NCBI RefSeq assembly: GCF_002899895.1
Contig: NZ_PPEI02000002.1
Coordinates: 62,001-126,000 of the forward strand
Length of the DNA: 64,000 nt
Reading direction: 5' to 3'
Source: Chryseobacterium oncorhynchi
GTDB taxonomy: Bacteria > Bacteroidota > Bacteroidia > Flavobacteriales > Weeksellaceae
This document shows, piece by piece, positions 36,192 to 44,083 of this stretch. Each line of letters begins with the position of its first letter. Within the stretch, counting starts at the first letter, position 1. The translations under genes and the position numbers were made by a program. The notes under the pieces were generated by a model. The model ran no database searches and had not been told where the DNA came from. It was given only the letters and a program-made list of their open reading frames with translations.

Positions 36192-38585
36192 TTATGGTCG
36201 TTGAACAGCTCCTTTATAAAGCATTTCATCTACCTTTTTGTAGACTTCCGGATCGTGTTTTTTAATTTTGATTTTCACATATTTGGATGCCGGCATGTTA
36301 CTGTCTTTCACTACATTGTTTACAGATACCAACACATTGGTTTCCGGGAAATAAGTGACTGTATTCTTTTCCGGAATCTTATAGGAAACAATGATAAATA
36401 GAGGCGCCACTCTTTCTATGCCATCATCATAGTTGTAAAGGTCTACTCGATCTCCTGCTTTAAATCCAGCTTTATCAATATCATTTTGATTCATAAAGAC
36501 AACACGGCGTTCATTTTTGATGCCACGATATCGATCATCTAATCCATAAATAGTGGTATTAAACTGATCATGGGTACGTGTGGTAGCCATCATATACTCA
36601 TCATCGGCCAAAGTATTATCCGGTATTTCCGTTAAAGTAAATGGAGCACGACCTCCGAGTTCCTTAGAGAAGTATTGCTTATCGCGTGCAGCATTGGGAA
36701 GGTAGAAGCCTCCTTTTTCCCGAACTCTAACATTATAATTTTCAAAACCGGGAATACATTGTTCAATATCGTCCCTTACCGCATCATAGCTGTCATGGTA
36801 ACGTTGCCAGTTCACAACAGACCTTTCTCCTAAAGTAGCCATTGCCATTCGGCAAACAATCTGGGTTTCATTAACCAGATTATCTGATACGGCATCCAGC
36901 ATTCCTTTTGAATCCTGCACGACTCCCATGGAGTTTTCTGTAGTCACAATTTGTATTTCCCCATTTACGATATCCTTATCACTTCGCCCATAGGTTGGCA
37001 GGATAAGTGCTTCTTTCCCATGCACCAGATGTCCCCTGTTCAACTTGGTGGAAACAGATACAAGTAAGTTCAGTTTTCGTAAGGCATTTGATGTATAGGT
37101 AGTATCCGGTGTTGCAGACACAAAATTACCTCCCATACAGAACATGACTTTTATTTTTTCTTCATGAATTGCTTTAATAGCTCTTACCACATCATAACCA
37201 TGTTTACGCGGTACTTTGAAGCCATAAAAGTTTTCAAGACGGTCAAGCTGCTCATCGGTAGGTTTTTCATCAATCATCATTGTTCTGTTCCCCTGCACAT
37301 TACTGTGACCACGAACAGGACAAACGCCAGCCCCTGGTTTTCCAATACTTCCTTTTAATAAAAGTATATTCAGAATTTCACGAATCATATCTACCCCATT
37401 AGGTTGTTGGGTAAGCCCCATTCCCCAGCTCACAATGATTCTTTTTTTGGAGGCTATCATTTCTGCAGCTTTATAAATATCTTCTTTAGAAACTCCTGAA
37501 AGTACAGCCAATTCATCCAGATTATAATGATCAAACTGATTCAGGAAATCAGCATATCCTACAGTCTTTTCTTTAATAAACTCATTATCGAATACAGTAC
37601 CGGGATTTTTCTTTTCAAATTCAATTAATAAAAGCTCAAGAGCCTTTAATAATGCCATATCACCATTAATCTTTACAGGCAGATAAAGGTCTGCAAGCTG
37701 AACACCTCCTTTCAGGATATCTTTAACACTCTGTGGATTAATAAAGCCCATCAATCCTGCTTCCGGCAATGGATTAATGGCAATGATTTTAGCTCCGTTT
37801 GCTTTTCCTTTTGACAAAGCACTCATCATTCTCGGTGCATTGGTTCCCGGATTTTGTCCTATAATGATAATAACTTCGGCCTCATAAAAATCTTCCAGGG
37901 TTACTGTTCCTTTACCAATTCCAATAGTAGGCCGCAATGCAGATCCGGAGGTCTCGTGACACATGTTGGAACAGTCCGGCATATTATTAGTTCCAAACTC
38001 TTTTGCAAACAGCTGATAAATGAATGATGCTTCATTACTTGTTCTTCCTGAAGTATAGAAAGCAGCCTCGTCCGGAGATTCCAGTGCATTAAGATGCTCT
38101 GCTATTTTTTTAAAGGCATGATCCCAGCTGATCGGTTGATAGTGGGTGGCACCTTCTGGCAAATACATAGGATCTGTAAGTCTTCCCATTTTACCAATTT
38201 GATAATCGTCTAGTTTGGCAAGATCATAGACTGAGTTTTGTTTAAAAAACTCTGGAGTAACTCTTTTGGTAGTTGCTTCTTCAGCGAGTGCTTTCGCTCC
38301 GTTTTCACAATACTCACCAAGAACTGAGCGTTCATCATCAGGATCAGGCCATGCACAGCTGGGACAGTCAAAACCTCCCATCTGGTTCATTTTAAATAAA
38401 GCCCTCATCCCCCTAATCGGAGTTTTTTCTTCAAATAGGTCACTAAAAGCGGCCATCACAGCAGGAATCCCTGCCGCGGATGTTTCAACATGGGTAAGCT
38501 TCAGATCAAGTAATCTATACGGATTTTCAGCATTAGGCTCCTTATTTATTTCCTCTTCTATTTTATTTTTATCAATTTCTTTCAT
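36192..38585 (-). CDS. FdhF/YdeP family molybdopterin oxidoreductase
   Basis: 797 residues, cytoplasmic (no signal peptide). N-terminal iron-sulfur cysteines C74/C77 (FDCPSCAWPD) and C93. The expected Mo ligand is Cys209 in DCSNMCHETSGSA, the position of selenocysteine in E. coli FdhF. Bis-MGD binding regions IIGQNPGTNAPRMM, VSWGMGLTQQPNG and PVRGHSNVQGNRTM, and a C-terminal molybdopterin-dinucleotide domain. The family includes YdeP; its physiological substrate is unclear, so formate dehydrogenase activity is not assured. Accessory genes fdhD, moaD/E and mobA are close by. Confidence 0.92.
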   Translation of the reverse strand: MKEIDKNKIEEEINKEPNAENPYRLLDLKLTHVETSAAGIPAVMAAFSDLFEEKTPIRGMRALFKMNQMGGFDCPSCAWPDPDDERSVLGEYCENGAKALAEEATTKRVTPEFFKQNSVYDLAKLDDYQIGKMGRLTDPMYLPEGATHYQPISWDHAFKKIAEHLNALESPDEAAFYTSGRTSNEASFIYQLFAKEFGTNNMPDCSNMCHETSGSALRPTIGIGKGTVTLEDFYEAEVIIIIGQNPGTNAPRMMSALSKGKANGAKIIAINPLPEAGLMGFINPQSVKDILKGGVQLADLYLPVKINGDMALLKALELLLIEFEKKNPGTVFDNEFIKEKTVGYADFLNQFDHYNLDELAVLSGVSKEDIYKAAEMIASKKRIIVSWGMGLTQQPNGVDMIREILNILLLKGSIGKPGAGVCPVRGHSNVQGNRTMMIDEKPTDEQLDRLENFYGFKVPRKHGYDVVRAIKAIHEEKIKVMFCMGGNFVSATPDTTYTSNALRKLNLLVSVSTKLNRGHLVHGKEALILPTYGRSDKDIVNGEIQIVTTENSMGVVQDSKGMLDAVSDNLVNETQIVCRMAMATLGERSVVNWQRYHDSYDAVRDDIEQCIPGFENYNVRVREKGGFYLPNAARDKQYFSKELGGRAPFTLTEIPDNTLADDEYMMATTRTHDQFNTTIYGLDDRYRGIKNERRVVFMNQNDIDKAGFKAGDRVDLYNYDDGIERVAPLFIIVSYKIPEKNTVTYFPETNVLVSVNNVVKDSNMPASKYVKIKIKKHDPEVYKKVDEMLYKGAVQRP

Positions 38586-38606
38586 GACCTTGACATTTTA
38601 GGATTA

Positions 38607-38957
38607 TTAACATTTAATATTAGGATTCGGGTAATTATCACTTTGATCCTCTTCTGTATTATCAATACATACAAAGTCCTTTTCTACAAGGAGTTTTATT
38701 TCTCCTGTTTGCCCGTCAAAACCTACTCTGTCTGTTGAAACAAAGTCTTCCACCATTAGTTTAGGCATTTTTAATACGATTCTATTTTCAATAAATTCAG
38801 CAGACAAAACTTCATCATCTGTTCTTTCTATTGCATAAATAAATGGCCTGTCTACAAACTGGGTAAAGCTGGAAATGATTCCGTTTTCTCCTAGTTCTAA
38901 AACTTCTGACTGAGTCAAACGAAATCTTATTGAGTTATCTTTAATTCTTATTTTCAT
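38607..38957 (-). CDS. DUF7009 family protein
   Basis: 116 residues, no signal peptide: KIRIKDNSIRFRLTQSEVLE, then a beta-rich middle and an acidic C-terminus with one Cys near the end (PNPNIKC). I recognise it as the small family found beside fdhD/FdhF genes in Bacteroidetes, currently DUF7009. It lies between fdhD and the FdhF-like gene, 21 bases before the latter. Its position suggests an accessory or maturation role for the oxidoreductase (inference). Confidence 0.75.
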   Translation of the reverse strand: MKIRIKDNSIRFRLTQSEVLELGENGIISSFTQFVDRPFIYAIERTDDEVLSAEFIENRIVLKMPKLMVEDFVSTDRVGFDGQTGEIKLLVEKDFVCIDNTEEDQSDNYPNPNIKC

Positions 38958-39014
38958 TTGTTTATTCTTTTTCCCTGAGTGCCTGAATATTCTCTATTCA
39001 TACATTCTTGGTAA

Positions 39015-39887
39015 TTATTTTTGCATAATCTCTAGACTGGCACTTTGATTATAAATATTAAAACGATTATCCCTTAGAAAGCCTAACAAGGTAATATCAA
39101 ATTCTTTTGCCAGATCTACTGCAAGACTGGATGGTGCTCCTATGGCAGCAACAATAGAAATACCCGCCATAGCTGCTTTCTGAATCAGTTCAAAGCTGGC
39201 TCTTCCGCTTAATACCAAAATTTTGTGGGTAAGTGGAAGCATTTTGGTAAAGAGAGCGTGCCCAATAAGTTTGTCCAATGCATTATGTCTTCCTACATCT
39301 TCCCGTAAGGCAAGCAGATTACCTTCTAAATCAAAAATACCGGAGGCATGAATTCCGCCCGTTGCGCTGAAATTATTTTGAAAAGACTGTAATTTTTCTG
39401 ATAATTGATACAATGTAGAAAGTGCTACTTTCTGATGTTCTTTCTTAAGATTCTGAAAGGAGCTAACCGTTCGTATTGACTCAATAGAACCTTTTCCGCA
39501 TACTCCACAACTGGAGGTTGTATAAAAGTTTCTGTCAGCTTTCATCAATTGGGGCGTAAAGCCCTCTACAAGCTCTACAATCACAATATTTTCTCGGTTT
39601 CTGGAACATTCTGCCGGAGAATGGTTTACATCTTTAATCTGCTCACAACTGGAAATAATTCCTTCCGTAAACAGAAATCCTGCAGCAAGTTCCGTATCAT
39701 TACCTGGTGTACGCATGGTTACCGATATATTTTTACTTTCTCTTCGGTCTTGATCATGATAAGAAACCCTTATTTCTAAAGGTTCTTCCACCGAAATATC
39801 ATCAGTATAAGGAAAGCTGTTGTTCTCATTAACTTTGACAATCTCGATCTTCTGTACTGATTGGTTTTCCAATATATTGGTTTTCAT
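39015..39887 (-). CDS. fdhD: Formate dehydrogenase accessory sulfurtransferase
   Basis: Transfers sulfur from a desulfurase to the Mo-bis-MGD of formate-dehydrogenase-type enzymes. 290 residues. The sulfur-carrying pair is C127-G-V-C130 (SSCGVCGKGS). Other family motifs: ELAAGFLFTEGII, ATGGIHASGIF, LREDVGRHNALDKLIG and LSGRASFELIQKAA. Same strand as the DUF7009 and FdhF-like genes downstream, with 50-60-base gaps. Confidence 0.95.
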   Translation of the reverse strand: MKTNILENQSVQKIEIVKVNENNSFPYTDDISVEEPLEIRVSYHDQDRRESKNISVTMRTPGNDTELAAGFLFTEGIISSCEQIKDVNHSPAECSRNRENIVIVELVEGFTPQLMKADRNFYTTSSCGVCGKGSIESIRTVSSFQNLKKEHQKVALSTLYQLSEKLQSFQNNFSATGGIHASGIFDLEGNLLALREDVGRHNALDKLIGHALFTKMLPLTHKILVLSGRASFELIQKAAMAGISIVAAIGAPSSLAVDLAKEFDITLLGFLRDNRFNIYNQSASLEIMQK

Positions 39888-39936
39888 CTCTATAAAGAAC
39901 TTGTATAGTAAATATACGAAATTTTATTCCTCAAAA

Positions 39937-40353
39937 TTATGGATGGGCAGAAACCCATTCATCTCCATCTTCAAAAACTTCTTTTTTCCAGATGGGAACT
40001 TTTTGTTTTACGGTATCAATAATATAACGACAGGCATCAAAAACGGCATCTCTATGCCCATCACTTACAACAATCATCACTGCTGCGTCACCAGGAAGTA
40101 AAATTCCGGTACGATGATGAACCACTACGTTACGTACAGAAAACAAAGAAACAGCACTTTCCACTATCTTTTGTATTTCTTTTATTGCCATAGACTGATA
40201 ACATTCGTATTCAAGACGAATAACGGATTTATTTCCTGTCTTATTACGAACGGTTCCTATAAATGTTGCAATACCTCCACTACCAAGATCCTGGGCAATT
40301 TCAAGACAGTTGACTATATTCAGCGGATCTTCTGTTATTTTTATATCAATCAT
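39937..40353 (-). CDS. moaE: Molybdopterin synthase catalytic subunit
   Basis: Large subunit that inserts two sulfurs into the pyranopterin. 138 residues from ATG 40353 (IDIKITEDPLNIVNCLEIAQ), preceded by GGAGGG six bases upstream; the in-frame GTG at 40368 is less likely. Conserved: GGIATFIGTVRNKTGNK, LEYECYQSMA, VVVHHRTGIL, DACRYIIDTVKQKVPIWKKE. Directly downstream of moaD, its partner subunit. Confidence 0.95.
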   Translation of the reverse strand: MIDIKITEDPLNIVNCLEIAQDLGSGGIATFIGTVRNKTGNKSVIRLEYECYQSMAIKEIQKIVESAVSLFSVRNVVVHHRTGILLPGDAAVMIVVSDGHRDAVFDACRYIIDTVKQKVPIWKKEVFEDGDEWVSAHP

Positions 40354-40357
40354 ATGT

Positions 40358-40600
40358 TTACCCTCCACTTACAGGAGGAATTATTGCTATTTCGTTTGTA
40401 CTGGTTATTATCTGATCATCTTCTGCATATTCTTCATCCACTGCAATAAAATAAGACTTCAGTTTTTGAAGCTGTGGAAAATCTTCTTCCAGAATATTCT
40501 TTAATTGTTTTACATTCAATCCTTCATCTACATCTATTTCTTTTTCTGATGCGCCGAGAATATCTTTTGCTATTCCGAAGGTTAATATTTTAATTTTCAT
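40358..40600 (-). CDS. moaD: Molybdopterin synthase sulfur carrier subunit
   Basis: 80-residue ubiquitin-fold sulfur carrier ending in the required Gly-Gly (IPPVSGG), which MoeB adenylates and the rhodanese route thiolates. Its final codons, gga ggg taa, double as the ribosome binding site of moaE. It lies 11 bases after the TauE/SafE gene. Confidence 0.94.
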   Translation of the reverse strand: MKIKILTFGIAKDILGASEKEIDVDEGLNVKQLKNILEEDFPQLQKLKSYFIAVDEEYAEDDQIITSTNEIAIIPPVSGG

Positions 40601-40611
40601 TTCTTAATTTT

Positions 40612-41361
40612 TTACCAGTATTTTATTAAAATATTGATGCCCGCTACCAAGACAAGTACGGCAGTCATTCTTTTGATTATTAAAGGGTTCCATTTCAGAG
40701 ACATTCTTGAACCAATCTGTCCGCCAATCAAAACAGCAAGACATAAGCTTAGAATTCTGAAATAATCCATATCTACAGATAATTTTGAAAGCTGTCCAAA
40801 AATTCCTGATATAGAATTTACCAGTATAAAAACACTGGAAGTTGCTGCAATTTTTCTTGGAGTATCCCATTTTAACAGATTAAGTAAGGGTGAAAGAAAA
40901 ATTCCGCCCCCTATTCCTACCAATCCGGATAAAAACCCTATTCCACCGCCCAGAAAACTATTTCTAAGTATTGATTGTTTGGAGGCTTCCGTTGACTTTT
41001 CTTCACTTTTCACTTCTGTCCTCACCCATAATAGGATAGCTGCTATAATTAAAGTGATTCCTAAAATCAAAAAGAAAGTTTCCTGACTCATTTTTAAGGT
41101 AGCTCCCAGATATGCCATAGGTACGCTGACAAAGGTAATGGGGAGTATTTTTTTCCAGTCAACCTGCTTATTTTTAATATAAATATAAACCCCACCCACT
41201 ACAACAATAACATTACAGATAAGTGCTGTTAAGCGTATTTCCTGATATGGGAGGCTGTACATTGCCAGCACGGCAAGATAACTGGAACCACCACCAAATC
41301 CTACGGATGAATAAACGAAAGCGATTATTAAAAATAATAATAAGATTTCCCAATAACCCAT
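40612..41361 (-). CDS. TauE/SafE family membrane transporter
   Basis: 249 residues, largely hydrophobic with about eight membrane helices. The TauE/SafE hallmark is repeated: FVYSSVGFGGGSSYLAVLAM in the first half and GGGIGFLSGLVGIGGGIFLS in the second. The family exports sulfite, sulfoacetate or related anions. First gene of the moaD-moaE-fdhD-DUF7009-FdhF operon. A role in sulfur or oxyanion traffic for Mo enzymes is possible but not shown. Confidence 0.9.
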   Translation of the reverse strand: MGYWEILLLFLIIAFVYSSVGFGGGSSYLAVLAMYSLPYQEIRLTALICNVIVVVGGVYIYIKNKQVDWKKILPITFVSVPMAYLGATLKMSQETFFLILGITLIIAAILLWVRTEVKSEEKSTEASKQSILRNSFLGGGIGFLSGLVGIGGGIFLSPLLNLLKWDTPRKIAATSSVFILVNSISGIFGQLSKLSVDMDYFRILSLCLAVLIGGQIGSRMSLKWNPLIIKRMTAVLVLVAGINILIKYW

Positions 41362-41575
41362 AATTTTTTACAGCCAATTTAATTTCATTACAATAATAAT
41401 CATTTTTACTATGTGTTTGCTCTCCACATTTGAAAGTCTATGCAATGCTTTGTGAAAAAAATATCATAAATTATTTATTTTGATAATAAGACAAAAAAAA
41501 ACGAAGCAATCTATCTGATTAGCTTTAAATACATCCCTGTTTTCAGCCAATTTTCCCTTATATTAAGTGGTTTTG

Positions 41576-41606
41576 TTGGTTGCTAATTTGAATGCTGATA
41601 TATTTG
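41576..41606 (+). promoter_or_regulatory. Promoter for the 41624 lipoprotein (-33 TTG, 20 bp, -7 TATATTTG)
   Basis: TTG at 41576-41578, 20 bases, then TATATTTG at 41599-41606: full consensus with ideal spacing, 18 bases before the start codon. Confidence 0.6.
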
Positions 41607-41623
41607 GATCAAAAAAATAATAA

Positions 41624-42700
41624 ATGAAAATCTCATATCAGTTTTTTATATCATCTATGGTGGTTGTTTTTGTAGGTTGTAATCCTCAAAATAAAACGTC
41701 AGAAGCTACAAAAACAGAAGCTACAGCTACTCAGAAAGCTATAACATTTGCCGATTTCAAAAAAATAAAAGGGGTAGATAATGTACTAGAGGTACCATTT
41801 CAACTATCTACTCAACTTGATTCTATTCGTTTTTTTGTGGCTCCGAATAAGGATGCAGCTCACATGAAAATTGCCTACAATAAATTTGATAACTATTATG
41901 GATTCGAAGAATTTGATGACTTCTACTCTATTCATTATAGTATTAATAATAATATTTCGAATAGTATTGAAGCTTTTGTTTTGAAATCTGAACTCACGGC
42001 AGCATTTGATTTGACTTTACAGGGGGTGGATTTATATGAGATCAGAAGCAGTATATTTAAAACATCTCAGGATCTAAAAAATAAATCGTTCAATAAGTAT
42101 GGTACCATATCAGAAGTTTCAGAGCAGGAATTTAAGACTGCCTCTAAAAAAAGAATCGATGAAGTTTTAGTAAAAAACCCTTATATAAAACTGAAAGACG
42201 GGAACTGGATCAACACCGAAAATGGTAAAGAAACGGTAATTGTACAACACGAAAATGTATCTACTGAAGACGGTACATTATCCAATGAATATGTAGGAAA
42301 GTCACCTTTTCTGCATTTAGAAGTTTTCAAGGAAAATTCGGTAGAGGTTTCAGATACTTTCTATTCTTTTTATAATATAAAATCCGGATCTAATTTTCAA
42401 ATTTTCACCGCCGGTTATCCTCAGATTATTCCTACTAAAAAATGGATTTCTTATTTTTCTTCCAATAGCGATGTAGGAAGTGATTTTGAGGTGAGTAAAT
42501 ATCTGGAACAAAAAAACAATCAGGAAAGTCTTTTGTATGTAAACTTTACTAAATTTAAAATAGGCGACGAAACAAAAGCCTTTTGGACAGAGAATGACAC
42601 CTTTTATGCAGAAGTTTACCCTACAAACTCAGCTCCATCGAAAGACAAAAAACAAAAGGCAGCTTTCATCAAAATCCAGTTAAAGCCCAATTTATTTTAA
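41624..42700 (+). CDS. Hypothetical lipoprotein, 358 residues
   Basis: N-terminal lipoprotein signal (FFISSMVVVFVGC, lipobox VGC) followed by a Thr/Ala/Lys linker (TSEATKTEATATQKAI). The mature part is beta-rich, with FENYYGFEEFDDFYSIHY-like aromatic strands, and no recognised domain. It stands alone between the Mo operon and another exported protein gene, with its own strong promoter. Probably anchored in the inner leaflet of the outer membrane. Function unknown. Confidence 0.8.
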   Translation: MKISYQFFISSMVVVFVGCNPQNKTSEATKTEATATQKAITFADFKKIKGVDNVLEVPFQLSTQLDSIRFFVAPNKDAAHMKIAYNKFDNYYGFEEFDDFYSIHYSINNNISNSIEAFVLKSELTAAFDLTLQGVDLYEIRSSIFKTSQDLKNKSFNKYGTISEVSEQEFKTASKKRIDEVLVKNPYIKLKDGNWINTENGKETVIVQHENVSTEDGTLSNEYVGKSPFLHLEVFKENSVEVSDTFYSFYNIKSGSNFQIFTAGYPQIIPTKKWISYFSSNSDVGSDFEVSKYLEQKNNQESLLYVNFTKFKIGDETKAFWTENDTFYAEVYPTNSAPSKDKKQKAAFIKIQLKPNLF

Positions 42701-42781
42701 GTAAGAAAACTTATCGGTACAAGCTTAGAATAAGATAAAAAACCCCTGAAATCGGCCAGTGTTTATGGAGATAAAGTACAA

Positions 42782-42789
42782 TATCTTTG
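42782..42789 (+). promoter_or_regulatory. Candidate -7 box (tatctttg)
   Basis: Exact TAnnTTTG, 24 bases before ATG 42814; a degenerate TTTA lies about 18 bases upstream. It supports separate transcription of the 42814 gene. Confidence 0.45.
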
Positions 42790-42813
42790 CCCCAGTTATT
42801 TTAAAGATATACC

Positions 42814-43380
42814 ATGAAAAAAATAAGTTTAACCATTCTTTTTTCTCTATTGAGCTTAATGGCTTTTGCCCAATCATTAAAAGTGGTTATTAAGCAAGAC
42901 GGAAAAGTAATTGAGCCTGTAAATGATGTTTATAAACTGAAAAAATCTGCTTTTGTATTTGAAATTACGGCAACCAATCTGGAAGGGTTTTTAATTGGAG
43001 CCACTACGAATAAGGACATTTATGCGGCGGCTTTAGGCCTTTACAACCAGGAAGTACCTTGGTTTCAGAATACAGGCATGGCAGAAGAATTATACAACAA
43101 GGATAAAGAACTTTTTTTGATGGATTCGGCACCATCGTATTGGTACTATACGGATGCTAAAGATCATAGATTTGATAAAACTCCAAAAGGTAACGTAAAA
43201 CAATGGACAGCTACCCGTACTATTACCAGGTTTTATGATGTTATGGTAGATCAGGCTATTAATTTAAAAGATTTTGACGGAAGTGCTTTTCTATTCATGT
43301 ATGAACCTGTATATAACGAAGAATATGATTTAATAGGAAAGAAAAATCTGTTTCAGGCCGCTTTGAGATTTATAGATTAA
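42814..43380 (+). CDS. Hypothetical exported protein, 188 residues
   Basis: Signal peptide KKISLTILFSLLSLMAFAQ, then a soluble mature part with LKVVIKQDGKVIEPVNDVYK and FLIGATTNKDIYAAALGLYN, and aromatic residues (SAPSYWYYTDAKDHRFDK). No known domain recognised. Own promoter and a strong bidirectional terminator after it. Likely periplasmic or surface-associated. Confidence 0.8.
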   Translation: MKKISLTILFSLLSLMAFAQSLKVVIKQDGKVIEPVNDVYKLKKSAFVFEITATNLEGFLIGATTNKDIYAAALGLYNQEVPWFQNTGMAEELYNKDKELFLMDSAPSYWYYTDAKDHRFDKTPKGNVKQWTATRTITRFYDVMVDQAINLKDFDGSAFLFMYEPVYNEEYDLIGKKNLFQAALRFID

Positions 43381-43412
43381 TTATGACACACCTAATTATT
43401 TGATTATATAAG

Positions 43413-43447
43413 AAAAGGTCTGCTTTCATTACGAAAGCAGGCCTTTT
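43413..43447. terminator. Bidirectional terminator
   Basis: 15-bp stem aaaaggtctgctttc / gaaagcaggcctttt (one wobble), flanked by A and T runs on both sides, between convergent genes. Confidence 0.85.
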
Positions 43448-43451
43448 TATT

Positions 43452-44081
43452 TTATGTGATGATTAAACCATATTCTATGGCTAGTTTAATGGCTGAACTA
43501 AGATTAGAAGTCTGAAATTTTTCTATGAGATTCTTCCTGTGACTTTCTACAGTGTGCGGACTGATAAAAAGCTTTTCCGCCATTTGATTGGTGGTAAGTC
43601 CTTTGGCTGCTTCGGCTAGAATTTCCTTTTCTCTTCTGGTTAATTTTGGAACCTGATTTAATCCGTCTGAAGATTTTTTATCCAGAATAAGCTTGGTTTG
43701 TGAACATAAGAACTGCTTTCCAATATATACGGTATTAATCCCTTCCAGAATTTCTGAAACAGAGGCGTTTTTCTGAATGTATCCCAAGGCGCCCTCAGAC
43801 AAGGTACTATTAATGACAGGCAGTTCATTGTGAACGCTCAGCATAATAATCTGAAGGTTTTCATACTTTTTCTTTAAAGGTTTTATGAGCTCAATGCTAT
43901 TGGTATCTACCAAATTGATGTCTAGCAACAAGATATCGATCGCTTGTTTCGCTAAACCTGCATTCATTTCTGAAACGTTTCTGAAACAGTCTACCACATC
44001 TATCGTATCGCTATTTCCTAAAATATTCTTCAGACCTTCCAATAATAATGGATGATCATCTGTTATGGCTACTTTTATCAT
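43452..44081 (-). CDS. LuxR/NarL-family response regulator
   Basis: 209 residues: receiver domain (1-120; phospho-acceptor Asp in IDILLLDINLVD, acidic pocket TDDHPLLLEG, Lys in YIQKNA) and C-terminal LuxR HTH (LTRREKEILAEAAKGLTTNQ, then KLFISPHTVESHRKNL). It lies 2 bases downstream of the histidine kinase, its likely partner. Target genes unknown. Confidence 0.95.
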   Translation of the reverse strand: MIKVAITDDHPLLLEGLKNILGNSDTIDVVDCFRNVSEMNAGLAKQAIDILLLDINLVDTNSIELIKPLKKKYENLQIIMLSVHNELPVINSTLSEGALGYIQKNASVSEILEGINTVYIGKQFLCSQTKLILDKKSSDGLNQVPKLTRREKEILAEAAKGLTTNQMAEKLFISPHTVESHRKNLIEKFQTSNLSSAIKLAIEYGLIIT

Positions 44082-44083
44082 GT

